Origin: Stutzerimonas stutzeri
GTDB taxonomy: Bacteria; Pseudomonadota; Gammaproteobacteria; Pseudomonadales; Pseudomonadaceae
Length of the DNA stretch: 64,000 bases
Reading direction: 5' to 3'
NCBI RefSeq assembly: GCF_000590475.1
Contig: NZ_CP007441.1
Location: forward strand, 4,222,660-4,286,659
Position 1 is the stretch's first letter, and each line of letters starts with the position of its first letter. A program made the translations under genes and the position numbers. Shown here piece by piece: positions 1-9,008 of this stretch. Under the pieces are notes generated by a model. That model searched no databases. It saw nothing but the letters and a program-made list of their open reading frames with translations, and was not told where the DNA came from.

Positions 1-194
1 CATCATGATCAGGCCGGGAATGATGAACGCGCCGTAAGGGATGCCGTGCATCGCTTCCATACGCGAGCCGATGGCTGAGCCGAACACGACGAAATACAAC
101 GAGGTGGAAATTACCGGCGTGGCGATGCTCTGTAGCAGCGTGCGCCAGGTTCGCGCCAACTCGAACAGGTAAATGGCACGGATTGCGTAAAAAT

Positions 195-198
<4 letters not shown>
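1..198 (-). CDS. ABC-2 type transporter permease (YadH-like), N-terminal part only
   Basis: Partial gene; the 66 visible N-terminal residues start at the ATG at 198 and the rest lies beyond the left edge. They show a short cytoplasmic lead, then the stretch SLYFVVFGSAIGSR, which is typical of the first membrane segments of ABC-2 exporter permeases of the YadH type. Its start codon overlaps the stop codon of the upstream ATPase (ATGA at 195-198), so the two are translationally coupled and should form one exporter in the inner membrane. The substrate is unknown. Confidence 0.8.
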
Positions 199-1142
<944 letters not shown>

Positions 1143-1500
1143 AGATTGGCTGACGATTGTACGACGCAGGTGATTAGCTCACTAATCGATACCGCTGATA
1201 TCGATCATGCGTCGACACAGCAGCAAGACTGGACCTGCAGCCTGACGAACAGGCCGTATCACCGAATTTTCAAAATGGGCTTGTTCGACCAATCCACTCA
1301 CGGCTTCGCGACGAGGTCACTCGGATTCTGGCCGCGGTGTGCAGACATGGTTCACTCCAGCGCCCTTCTCTCATCGCTGCGACAAGTGAGGCGCCGTCCG
1401 GATGGATTTGCGACCGCGAGCGGCTCAACATGCACCAGCGCACGGTCCCGTGGCGGCCCGCTTGGCAGAATGCAAGGCCCCAACGAGCAAGGATGCTCCG
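1143..1500. other. 358-bp divergent intergenic region with two nested palindromes
   Basis: The region separates the start of the YadG-like ATPase (minus) from ligB (plus) and must carry both promoters. Reading frames across it look like chance. Two clean inverted repeats lie close to the ATPase start: GATTAG-CTCA-CTAATC at 1172-1187, and ATCGATA, 7 bases, TATCGAT at 1185-1205. They overlap by three bases and have the spacing of operator half-sites. No regulator gene is adjacent. The rest shows nothing I can name. Confidence 0.5.
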
Positions 1501-3171
1501 ATGCGCCCCATCATCACGCTATTGCTGTGTCTCGCCCCTGTCTTGTCCTCGGCCCAATGCCCCGACTGGACAGCCGAACGTGCCGATCTGGAAAGCCGTG
1601 CGTTGCAGCGGCAACTCGCCGAATGGGACGATGCCTACCACCGTCAAGGCATCGCCCTGGTCGACGATGAAGTCTATGACCAGGCGCGCAGCCGCCTGCG
1701 GTACTGGAACGACTGCTTTGCGCAAGGCTCAGTCACTCCGGCAGACCCGCTGGCAACCGCGACGGGGGACGTGCCGCACCCGGTTGCCCAGACCGGGCTG
1801 GCGAAACTCGCCGACCGCGCTGCCGTGACCGCCTGGATGGCCCGCCGCACTGACCTATGGATCCAGCCGAAGGTCGACGGCGTCGCCGTGACGCTGCACT
1901 ACCGAAACAGCTCATTGGTTCAGGCCGTCAGCCGCGGCGATGGCAGCCGCGGTCAGGACTGGACAGCCCGCGCCCGCCAGCTACCGGCCGTGCCGTCGCA
2001 GCTGCCGTTGGCTGGCGAAGTCATCCTGCAGGGCGAACTCTATTGGCAGCTCGAGCACCACGTACAGGCCACAGCCGGCAGCGTCGGCGCCCGCGGTCGG
2101 GTCGCCGGGGCGATGGCGCGCCAAACGCTCGATCAGGCAACCGCCAGACGGATCGGCCTTTTCGTCTGGGATTGGCCTAACGGCCCGTCCGATATGCAGG
2201 CACGCCTGGACGGATTGACCGCGATGGGCTTCACGCAAAGCGCCGAGCTGACCATGCCCATCGACACGATCGCCCATGCCGCACACTGGCGGGACCATTG
2301 GTTTCATCATCCCCTGCCGTTTGCAAGCGATGGCATCGTATTGCGCCAAGGGGAACGCCCGAACAGCGGTGCATGGCAAGCCCAGCCGCCGAACTGGGCG
2401 GCTGCTTGGAAATACCCGGTGCGCACGGCTGTCGCCCGCGTACGCAAGGTGCAGTTCAGCATCGGTCGCACGGGCAAGATCACGCCGGTACTGGAGCTGG
2501 ATCCGTTGCAGCTCGACGACCGGCGTATCAGCCGCGTCAGCCTCGGCTCCCTGCCGCGCTGGCAGGAGGCGGATATCCGCCCCGACGATCAGGTCGCGAT
2601 CGCCTTGGCCGGCCTGACCATTCCTCGGTACGAGGGGGTGGTTTGGCGCGCGCAACATCGCCAACCGGTCGACGCCCCTGCCGCTGATGCGTACCACGCG
2701 CTCAGTTGCTGGCAGGCCAGCCCTGGCTGCGAGCAGCAGTTCGTGGCGCGTCTGGTCTGGCTCAGCGGTAAGAAAGGGCTGGACCTGCCGCAACTCGGAC
2801 CAGGGACTTGGCAAACCCTGGTGGAGTCCGGTCTGGTCGCGGGCTTGCTCGACTGGCTGCAACTCGATCAACGCCGTCTTCAATCGGTCCCCGGCATTGG
2901 CGAAGCCAGCGCCAGCAGCCTGGCGAGCAGTTTTCAGCTAGCCCGAGAGCGCCCCTTTACGGCGTGGCTGCAGGCGCTGGGTGTGCCGCCCACCGGCGAC
3001 ACTCAGCTCGCCGACAACTGGGATAGCCTCGCCGCGACCAGCCCGGAGCAATGGCAAGCCAGGCCGGGAATCGGCGCAACTCGTGCCCGACAGCTGCGCG
3101 CTTTCTTTTCTACACCGGAGGTCCTTCGTCTCCGGCAGCAGCTACACGAGACCGGGATAGCCGGCTTTTGA
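1501..3171 (+). CDS. ligB: NAD+-dependent DNA ligase LigB
   Basis: 556 residues. It joins nicks in DNA using NAD+, as a second ligase beside LigA. The adenylation motif is KVDG with the nucleophile Lys at about residue 124, followed by the OB fold and a helix-hairpin-helix region near the end (VPGIGEASASSLA; RPGIGATRARQL). As in E. coli LigB, there is no BRCT domain, so it is shorter than LigA (~670 residues). The first 18 residues form a hydrophobic signal-like segment, which is also known for E. coli LigB and is odd for a DNA enzyme. The ATG at 1501 was chosen because AAGGA precedes it and the reading frame upstream lacks ligase features. Confidence 0.92.
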   Translation: MRPIITLLLCLAPVLSSAQCPDWTAERADLESRALQRQLAEWDDAYHRQGIALVDDEVYDQARSRLRYWNDCFAQGSVTPADPLATATGDVPHPVAQTGLAKLADRAAVTAWMARRTDLWIQPKVDGVAVTLHYRNSSLVQAVSRGDGSRGQDWTARARQLPAVPSQLPLAGEVILQGELYWQLEHHVQATAGSVGARGRVAGAMARQTLDQATARRIGLFVWDWPNGPSDMQARLDGLTAMGFTQSAELTMPIDTIAHAAHWRDHWFHHPLPFASDGIVLRQGERPNSGAWQAQPPNWAAAWKYPVRTAVARVRKVQFSIGRTGKITPVLELDPLQLDDRRISRVSLGSLPRWQEADIRPDDQVAIALAGLTIPRYEGVVWRAQHRQPVDAPAADAYHALSCWQASPGCEQQFVARLVWLSGKKGLDLPQLGPGTWQTLVESGLVAGLLDWLQLDQRRLQSVPGIGEASASSLASSFQLARERPFTAWLQALGVPPTGDTQLADNWDSLAATSPEQWQARPGIGATRARQLRAFFSTPEVLRLRQQLHETGIAGF

Positions 3172-3232
3172 CGGCACTTCGCTGATCGAGTCCAGTCATA
3201 CGACATCGAGAATAAGAAAAAAGGATGAAGGC

Positions 3233-3613
3233 ATGGCCGACCGGCGAACCCTCTTGGCGCTGTTGTTATTCAGCCTCTGTGGCACTCAGAAAATCCTGGC
3301 AGCGCCCGAAGCCAACACCGCGTGCAGCCAAACCCGCGAGCGCATCAGCGAGCAAATCAAGGAGGCGCGCCTGATGGATGACACCAACCAGCGCGTCGCC
3401 TTGGAAGCAAGGCTGCATGGCCTCGCCGAGCGCTGCCGCGGTGTCGTTGCGGTGCAATCCAATCACGACGAAATCGAACGCGCGACGCACCTGGCAACGA
3501 TACGTGAGGCACAGTTGCGCGAAGCGCTGAGCACCGGCGATCCGCAGGTCATCGAGATCAGCAAGCGGCGCCTGGATCAGGCGCGCCGCGCACTGGAAGC
3601 GGCCAAACGCTGA
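3233..3613 (+). CDS. DUF1090 family periplasmic protein
   Basis: 126 residues. A hydrophobic N-terminal segment of about 23 residues ending in LAAP looks like a signal peptide. The rest is charged and almost wholly helical, with a pair of cysteines (ACSQ, ERCRG) and a C-terminal Arg/Ala-rich coiled-coil stretch. This layout matches the DUF1090 family (E. coli YqjC is a member), whose function is not known. It lies 61 bases after ligB on the same strand and may be co-transcribed. Confidence 0.8.
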   Translation: MADRRTLLALLLFSLCGTQKILAAPEANTACSQTRERISEQIKEARLMDDTNQRVALEARLHGLAERCRGVVAVQSNHDEIERATHLATIREAQLREALSTGDPQVIEISKRRLDQARRALEAAKR

Positions 3614-3636
3614 CAGCCGGGTGCGTTACCAGACGA

Positions 3637-4083
3637 TCAATAGTTGCGAAACTTCTTATGACAGGCCTCACAGGTGTCTTCGACACGCTGGAATGCGGAT
3701 CCGACGCTGCCAGCGGTCACCTGCCCCTGAGCCGTCGCCGCGACCAGCGCGGCTGTGTTCGCTTCCAACTCGCGAGCCAGCTGGTTGAAGCGCTCCTGCT
3801 GTTGCCAGACATCATCCCGGGCCTCGCTCTGCTCTTCCTTGACCTCCGGGTAATACTGCCAGGGCTGGCGCGATAGCTCGTCCAGCTTTGCCGCGCCACT
3901 GACGAAGCCCTCGGGGTCGAACGTCAGCCGACCACGCAGCATGCCGCCGAGGTCTTCCTTGGTGTCGAGCATCTGCTGGTAGATCGCCTTGCGCTTACCC
4001 AGCGGCGAATTGGGATCGATGCGGTCGCAACCGGCCAGTGCAAGGACGGCGATCAGAGACACACACAACGGCATCAGTTTCAT
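3637..4083 (-). CDS. Cytochrome c' family lipoprotein
   Basis: 148 residues. The N-terminus is a lipoprotein signal with lipobox LAGC (Cys19), so the protein is expected to be tethered in the envelope. Near the C-terminus CEACH (about 138-142) is the single covalent haem attachment motif, followed by KKFRNY. A C-terminal haem motif on a four-helix body is the hallmark of cytochrome c' / c556 proteins, which bind gases or carry electrons. Lipidation is less common in this family. It converges on the DUF1090 gene. Confidence 0.85.
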   Translation of the reverse strand: MKLMPLCVSLIAVLALAGCDRIDPNSPLGKRKAIYQQMLDTKEDLGGMLRGRLTFDPEGFVSGAAKLDELSRQPWQYYPEVKEEQSEARDDVWQQQERFNQLARELEANTAALVAATAQGQVTAGSVGSAFQRVEDTCEACHKKFRNY

Positions 4084-4155
4084 GGCACAACCACTCGGGA
4101 CTACGATGGCCGGCGATTATCTACCCAGGCGACCGATTCACCAAACGCCTCGAGG

Positions 4156-4590
4156 CTACTGCGACCATTCACCGCCCGCGCTCTCGCAGTCGATCTTGGC
4201 CTGGGCGCGATCAGTCGCCTGATAGTGGTAAGTGACAATCCGGGCCTCCTCGGGCACGGTGGTCGGCAGGGTACCGTTATCCGCCTGGGTACCGGTGGCG
4301 CGTTCGTTGGCCAGGGTTTCCGGTGTCAGCGCGGCAGTGCAGACGCCAAAATGCCCTGCGGGACAGCTGTCCCGAATTTCCCGGTGGGAATTCTTGATCG
4401 CCTCGTTGTCCTGACACACCCAATCGATGGAATTGTCGTCCACGCCTTCGTATTCGAAACACTTTTCTGTCACAACCGGCGGTGGAACGGCGCCAGAGGT
4501 ATCGGCACTGACATAGCAAGAGTTGGCGGCAGCCGGCAGGCTGAACACGGCGACCAGGGCAAGCGGAACGGAACGGAACAAGAGGTTCAT
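4156..4590 (-). CDS. Hypothetical secreted protein, cysteine-containing
   Basis: 144 residues, family not recognised. Residues 1-22 are a clear signal peptide (…VFSLPAAANS). The mature part has six cysteines spread over short acidic segments, which suggests disulfide bonds in the periplasm. There are no membrane segments after the signal and no repeats. It lies 72 bases upstream of the cytochrome c' gene on the same strand, so the two could share a transcript. Codon use resembles the neighbours. Confidence 0.6.
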   Translation of the reverse strand: MNLLFRSVPLALVAVFSLPAAANSCYVSADTSGAVPPPVVTEKCFEYEGVDDNSIDWVCQDNEAIKNSHREIRDSCPAGHFGVCTAALTPETLANERATGTQADNGTLPTTVPEEARIVTYHYQATDRAQAKIDCESAGGEWSQ

Positions 4591-4908
4591 GCTGGCGGCT
4601 CCTGTGGTTTCGCCCGGCGAGATTCACCAGAGCTCTCCGTTTGACCGCCCGCTCGCGAGCACGTTCGGGTATCCCCGCCAGAGACGCGCCGAGGATAGCA
4701 GCGGACGCCGGGCGTCTGCGGTTCAGTAGGCCGGCACCCAACGGGCGCGGCTACGCATGAGCGAGGGGCTGACCAGCCTGCAGTAGTTGCCGCTCCGCCG
4801 CCGGTCTTGCCTCGCCTGGGTTGCCGCGGTTCGCAGCGCTGCCCGGCACCAATTGCATCGATGTCCAGTCCACTGCCTAACTCACCTGCGAAAAGGTATC
4901 CGGAATTC
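4591..4908. other. 318-bp divergent intergenic region, no feature recognised
   Basis: The region lies between the start of the secreted hypothetical protein (minus) and the antiporter (plus) and must hold promoters for both. I see no convincing RNA, repeat or operator. Reading frames that cross it, including an in-frame extension of the antiporter back to 4807, lack protein-like character. Confidence 0.4.
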
Positions 4909-6162
4909 ATGCTCGAACTGTCGGCCATCTTCATCAGCCTCACGGCGCTGCTCGCCTATCTCAATTACCGTTTCATCGGCCTGCCTCCGACCATCGGCGT
5001 AATGGCCACCGCCTTGGTGTTCTCGGTGCTGTTGCACGGACTGGCGGTGCTGGGGCTGCCCTCGATCGAGGAGCAGATCGAAATTTTGGTCGGGCGCATC
5101 GATTTCAATCATCTGTTGATGGACGGCATGCTGTCCTTTCTGTTGTTCGCCGGCGCACTGCATATCAACCTGGCCGATCTGCGTGCCCGACGCTGGGCGA
5201 TCGGCCTGCTGGCAACCGTCGGCGTACTGTTCTCCACCGCCGTGATCGGGCTGGGCACCTGGTACATTCTCGACCTGTTCGAGCTACAGCCGCCATTGAT
5301 CTACTGCCTGCTGTTCGGTGCGCTGATCTCGCCGACCGACCCTATCGCCGTGCTCGGCATCATGCGTTCGGCGGGTGCGCCAAAAGCCCTGGAGACCACC
5401 ATCGTCGGCGAGTCGCTGTTCAACGATGGGGTCGCTGTAGTGGTCTTCACCGTGCTGTTGGGCGTACTGGCGCGGGGGGAAGCGCCGGGGGCTGGCGAGG
5501 CCGTCTGGTTGTTCTTCGAAGAAGCCGGAGGCGGCATCTTGCTTGGCGGCCTGCTTGGCGCGCTGACCTTCGCGCTGCTCAAGAGCATCGACCAATACCA
5601 GGTGGAGGTGTTGCTGACCCTCGCGCTGGTGCTTGGCGGCTATACCCTGGCGACCCACCTGCACGTTTCCGGCCCGATCGCCATGGTGGTGGCCGGGCTG
5701 ATCATCGGCAACCAGGGTCGCCGCCACGCGATGTCCGAACACACGCGGGAAAACCTGGACAACTTCTGGGAGCTGCTCGACGAGATACTTAACGCCGTGC
5801 TGTTCGTGCTGATCGGCATGGAGCTGGTGCTGCTGCCATTCAGTGCACAGTACCTGCTGATCGCCTTGTGCGTGACGTTACTGATCCTCGGCACGCGCCT
5901 GGTCGCCGTGGGCCCACCTGCGCTATTGCTGCGCGCACTGGGTCGCGCGCTACCCAACGGCACGGTGCGCATCCTGACCTGGGGCGGACTGCGTGGCGGC
6001 ATCTCGGTTGCGCTGGTGCTCGCTCTGCCGGCCAGTGAGGAGCGAAACCTGCTTCTCAATATCACCTATCTCGTGGTGCTGTTCTCGATTCTGGTTCAGG
6101 GCCTGAGCATCGGGCGACTGGTCCGCCATATTTGCACGCGTGACAGCGCAGGCGACCATTGA
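4909..6162 (+). CDS. CPA1 family Na+/H+ antiporter
   Basis: 417 residues in the inner membrane. About 12 hydrophobic segments cover the chain. The central motif SPTDPIAVLGIM followed by GESLFNDGVAVVVF is diagnostic of NhaP/CPA1 exchangers; the Asp residues in it bind the cation. GGLRGGISVALVLALP near the C-terminus is the second family signature. There is no long cytoplasmic tail, so it resembles the short NhaP type. I chose the ATG at 4909 because the transmembrane fold begins there and the upstream codons encode a Pro/Arg-rich stretch that does not belong. Confidence 0.9.
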   Translation: MLELSAIFISLTALLAYLNYRFIGLPPTIGVMATALVFSVLLHGLAVLGLPSIEEQIEILVGRIDFNHLLMDGMLSFLLFAGALHINLADLRARRWAIGLLATVGVLFSTAVIGLGTWYILDLFELQPPLIYCLLFGALISPTDPIAVLGIMRSAGAPKALETTIVGESLFNDGVAVVVFTVLLGVLARGEAPGAGEAVWLFFEEAGGGILLGGLLGALTFALLKSIDQYQVEVLLTLALVLGGYTLATHLHVSGPIAMVVAGLIIGNQGRRHAMSEHTRENLDNFWELLDEILNAVLFVLIGMELVLLPFSAQYLLIALCVTLLILGTRLVAVGPPALLLRALGRALPNGTVRILTWGGLRGGISVALVLALPASEERNLLLNITYLVVLFSILVQGLSIGRLVRHICTRDSAGDH

Positions 6163-6180
6163 CGCAGGTGCGCGCCGGGC

Positions 6181-6209
6181 TTGGGATTGCTCGCAGTCAC
6201 GGCTATAAT
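6181..6209 (+). promoter_or_regulatory. Sigma-70 promoter of ahcY
   Basis: TTGGGA at 6181-6186 and a perfect TATAAT at 6204-6209 are separated by 17 bases. The predicted start, around 6216, places the SAH riboswitch fully inside the leader RNA. Confidence 0.75.
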
Positions 6210-6256
6210 CGCCGGGCTTCACACCGCCGACACCGCTCGGCCGTGCCCGCCACCTG

Positions 6257-6378
6257 TCCGAGGGGCGCTGCAGCAGGAATGAAAATCGGTGATGGATCTT
6301 GCGGGCCGCGCGGCTGAACTGCCGCGGCATAGCGAGTCCAGATCAGGCTTCACCTGTCAGGCTCGGATGGGGCGTTAA
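6257..6378 (+). promoter_or_regulatory. SAH riboswitch in the ahcY leader
   Basis: The leader contains the conserved 5' core CCGAGGGGCGCTGCAGC (6259-6275) and the 3' core CAGGCTCGGATGGGGCGTTAA (6358-6378). CCGAG pairs with CTCGG, and GCGCTG/GGCGT form the pseudoknot side, as in the SAH riboswitch found upstream of ahcY in proteobacteria. Between them lies a variable stem (GCGGGCCGCGCGGC…GCCGCGGC). The class senses S-adenosylhomocysteine and turns on the hydrolase that removes it. The location, directly before ahcY, fits. Recognition is from the consensus; no covariance search was run. Confidence 0.88.
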
Positions 6379-6429
6379 CCATACGCATCAACGGCGCCCA
6401 TTCGCATAAAACGAATGGAGAACTCTTCA

Positions 6430-7839
6430 ATGAGTGCTGTCATGACGCCTGCCGGTTTCAACGATTTCAAAGTCGCCGACATTTCCCTGGCTGACTGGGG
6501 TCGCCGCGAGATCATCATCGCCGAATCGGAAATGCCCGCCCTGATGGGCCTGCGCCACAAATATTCCGGCGAGCAGCCGCTCAAAGGCGCGAAGATCCTC
6601 GGCTGCATCCACATGACCATCCAGACCGCCGTACTGATCGAGACGCTGACCGCCCTAGGTGCCGAAGTACGCTGGTCCAGCTGCAACATTTTCTCCACTC
6701 AGGATCAGGCGGCCGCTGCGATCGCCGCCGCCGGTATCCCGGTGTTCGCCTGGAAGGGTGAAACGGAGGAAGAGTACGAGTGGTGCATCGAGCAGACCAT
6801 CCTCAAGGACGGTCAGCCGTGGAACGCTAACATGATCCTCGACGACGGCGGCGATCTGACCCAGATCTTGCATGACAAGTACCCGCAGGTACTCGAGCGC
6901 GTGCATGGCGTCACCGAGGAAACCACCACCGGCGTACATCGCCTGCAGGACATGCTGAAGAAAGGCACCCTGAAGATCCCGGCGATCAACGTCAACGATT
7001 CGGTCACCAAGAGCAAGAACGACAACAAGTACGGCTGCCGTCACAGCCTGAACGACGCCATCAAGCGCGCCACCGACCACCTGCTCTCCGGTAAGCAGGC
7101 GCTGGTGATTGGCTATGGCGATGTGGGCAAGGGCTCGGCGCAGTCGCTGCGTCAGGAAGGCATGATCGTCAAGGTGTCGGAAGTCGACCCGATCTGCGCC
7201 ATGCAAGCGTGCATGGACGGCTTCGAACTGGTTTCGCCCTACAAGGACGGCCTGAACGACGGCACTGACAGCTGCATCGACACCGCACTATTGGGCAAGA
7301 TCGATCTGATCGTCACCACCACCGGCAACGCCAACGTCTGTGATGCCGGCATGCTCAAGGCGCTGAAAAAGCGCGCCGTGGTGTGCAATATTGGTCACTT
7401 CGACAACGAGATTGACACTGCCTTCACACGCAAAAATTGGGCGTGGGAAGAGGTCAAGCCGCAGGTGCACAAGATCCATCGCACCGGCCCAGGCAGCTTC
7501 GATGCAAACAACGATGACTACCTGATCCTTTTGGCTGAAGGCCGTCTCGTGAATCTGGGCAACGCCACCGGCCACCCGAGCCGGATCATGGACGGCTCTT
7601 TCGCCAACCAGGTGTTGGCGCAGATCCACCTGTTCAACGAGAAGTTCGCCGACCTGCCGGTCACCGAGAAGACCAAGAACGTCACCGTCATGGTGCTGCC
7701 GAAGAAGCTCGACGAGGAAGTCGCAGCCGAAATGGTCAAGGGCTTTGGTGGTGTCCTCACCCGCCTGACCCCGAGCCAGGCCGAGTACATCGGTGTGGAA
7801 GTCGAAGGTCCGTTCAAGCCGGATAGCTACCGCTACTAA
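6430..7839 (+). CDS. ahcY: Adenosylhomocysteinase
   Basis: 469 residues, cytoplasmic. It hydrolyses S-adenosylhomocysteine to adenosine and homocysteine, relieving product inhibition of methyltransferases. The NAD-binding motif GYGDVGKG is near residue 228; the catalytic stretch NVNDSVTKSKNDN and the C-terminal FKPDSYRY, which reaches into the neighbouring subunit, are present. The ATG at 6430 gives the normal start (MSAVMTPAGF); an upstream in-frame ATG at 6415 overlaps the SD region. It is controlled by the SAH riboswitch and followed by metF. Confidence 0.97.
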   Translation: MSAVMTPAGFNDFKVADISLADWGRREIIIAESEMPALMGLRHKYSGEQPLKGAKILGCIHMTIQTAVLIETLTALGAEVRWSSCNIFSTQDQAAAAIAAAGIPVFAWKGETEEEYEWCIEQTILKDGQPWNANMILDDGGDLTQILHDKYPQVLERVHGVTEETTTGVHRLQDMLKKGTLKIPAINVNDSVTKSKNDNKYGCRHSLNDAIKRATDHLLSGKQALVIGYGDVGKGSAQSLRQEGMIVKVSEVDPICAMQACMDGFELVSPYKDGLNDGTDSCIDTALLGKIDLIVTTTGNANVCDAGMLKALKKRAVVCNIGHFDNEIDTAFTRKNWAWEEVKPQVHKIHRTGPGSFDANNDDYLILLAEGRLVNLGNATGHPSRIMDGSFANQVLAQIHLFNEKFADLPVTEKTKNVTVMVLPKKLDEEVAAEMVKGFGGVLTRLTPSQAEYIGVEVEGPFKPDSYRY

Positions 7840-7849
7840 TCGAAGCCAC

Positions 7850-7900
7850 GGCTGCACCACTTCCCGGACGAGCCTTTTCGCCCGGGGGGTGGGTGCGGCT
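7850..7900 (+). promoter_or_regulatory. Long GC-rich hairpin between ahcY and metF
   Basis: CTGCACCAC-TTCCCGG (7852-7867) pairs with the segment at 7882-7898 over about 16 pairs with one bulge and a few G-U pairs; the loop is about 14 bases. No U-run follows, so it is not an ordinary terminator. The metF ribosome site AAAGGAA follows after about 10 bases. It could stabilise the upstream message or limit read-through. Confidence 0.5.
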
Positions 7901-7920
7901 GATCGCTCAAAGGAACTGTC

Positions 7921-8772
7921 ATGTCACACACACGTAGCCGTAACTTCAGCTTCGAGTTCTTCCCGACCAAGACCGACGCAGGGCATGAAAAGCTCATGGC
8001 CACCGCCAGGCGCCTGGCCGAATACAAGCCGGACTTCTTCTCTTGCACTTACGGTGCAGGTGGCTCGACTCGCGATCGCACCCTGAACACCGTGTTGCAA
8101 CTCGACGGCGAAGTGAAGGTGCCCACCGCACCGCACCTCTCCTGTGTAGGCGATAGCAAGCAAGAGCTGCGCGAGCTGATCGGCCTGTATAAAGACGCTG
8201 GCATCAAGCGCATCGTCGCCCTGCGCGGAGACCTGCCGTCAGGCATGGGCATGGCCAGCGGCGAGCTGCGCTACGCCAACGAACTGGTGGAATTCATTCG
8301 TAACGAAACCGGCGATCACTTCCATATCGAAATTGCCGCGTACCCGGAAATGCATCCGCAGGCGCGTAATTTCGAGAGTGACCTGGCCAATTTCGTGCGC
8401 AAGGCCAAGGCCGGCGCTGACAGTGCCATTACCCAGTATTTTTTCAACGCCGACTGCTACTTCTACTTCGTCGAGCGCGTGCGCAAGCTGGGTGTGGAAA
8501 CGCCGATCATCCCTGGCATCATGCCGATCACCAACTACAGCAAGCTAGCGCGTTTCTCTGACGCCTGTGGCGCTGAAATTCCGCGCTGGGTGCGCAAGCA
8601 GTTGGAATCCTACGGCGATGACATTGAAAGCATTCAGACGTTCGGTGAACAGGTAATTACCGAAATGTGCGAAAAGTTGCTGGCTGGCGGCGCACCGGGC
8701 TTGCACTTCTACACGCTGAACCAGGCCGAGCCTAGCTTGGCCATCTGGGACAACCTAAAGTTGGTCCGCTGA
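7921..8772 (+). CDS. metF: 5,10-methylenetetrahydrofolate reductase
   Basis: 283 residues, cytoplasmic flavoprotein of the MTHFR family. It reduces 5,10-methylene-THF to 5-methyl-THF, the methyl donor for making methionine from homocysteine, which AhcY upstream releases. The N-terminal FEFFPTK, the stretch SCTYGAGGSTRDRT, the LRGDLP motif and the C-terminal GAPGLHFYTLN are all family signatures. An SD AAAGGA lies 6 bases before the ATG. The ahcY-metF order is conserved in pseudomonads and suggests shared control through the upstream riboswitch. Confidence 0.96.
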   Translation: MSHTRSRNFSFEFFPTKTDAGHEKLMATARRLAEYKPDFFSCTYGAGGSTRDRTLNTVLQLDGEVKVPTAPHLSCVGDSKQELRELIGLYKDAGIKRIVALRGDLPSGMGMASGELRYANELVEFIRNETGDHFHIEIAAYPEMHPQARNFESDLANFVRKAKAGADSAITQYFFNADCYFYFVERVRKLGVETPIIPGIMPITNYSKLARFSDACGAEIPRWVRKQLESYGDDIESIQTFGEQVITEMCEKLLAGGAPGLHFYTLNQAEPSLAIWDNLKLVR

Positions 8773-8781
8773 GCCATCGAA

Positions 8782-8807
8782 CAGCTCCCTGGAAAAACAG
8801 GGAGCTG
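8782..8807 (+). terminator. Perfect stem-loop after metF
   Basis: A perfect 10-bp stem CAGCTCCCTG / CAGGGAGCTG with the loop GAAAAA lies 10 bases after the metF stop. It lacks a U-run, so termination may be inefficient. Confidence 0.5.
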
Positions 8808-8865
8808 GTCAATGAACCTGCGAACTGCCACACTGTCCTACCAATGCGGTGTTAACAGGCTCTGT

Positions 8866-8871
8866 TATACT
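8866..8871 (+). promoter_or_regulatory. Possible -10 element upstream of the rhlE gene
   Basis: TATACT lies in the 236-bp gap between metF and rhlE and would give a leader of about 130 bases. No good -35 hexamer stands at the right distance. Confidence 0.35.
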
Positions 8872-9008
8872 CCGTGCTTCCGCCAGGCTTACGCCCGGAT
8901 GTCGTCATCGTCGAGATGCGGCAGGACCGGACGGGATCGCACGCCAGTCGCGATTCGAGCCAGGCATGACCATCCCAGGGCATCGCCCTATACAAGACAG
9001 GATTACTC

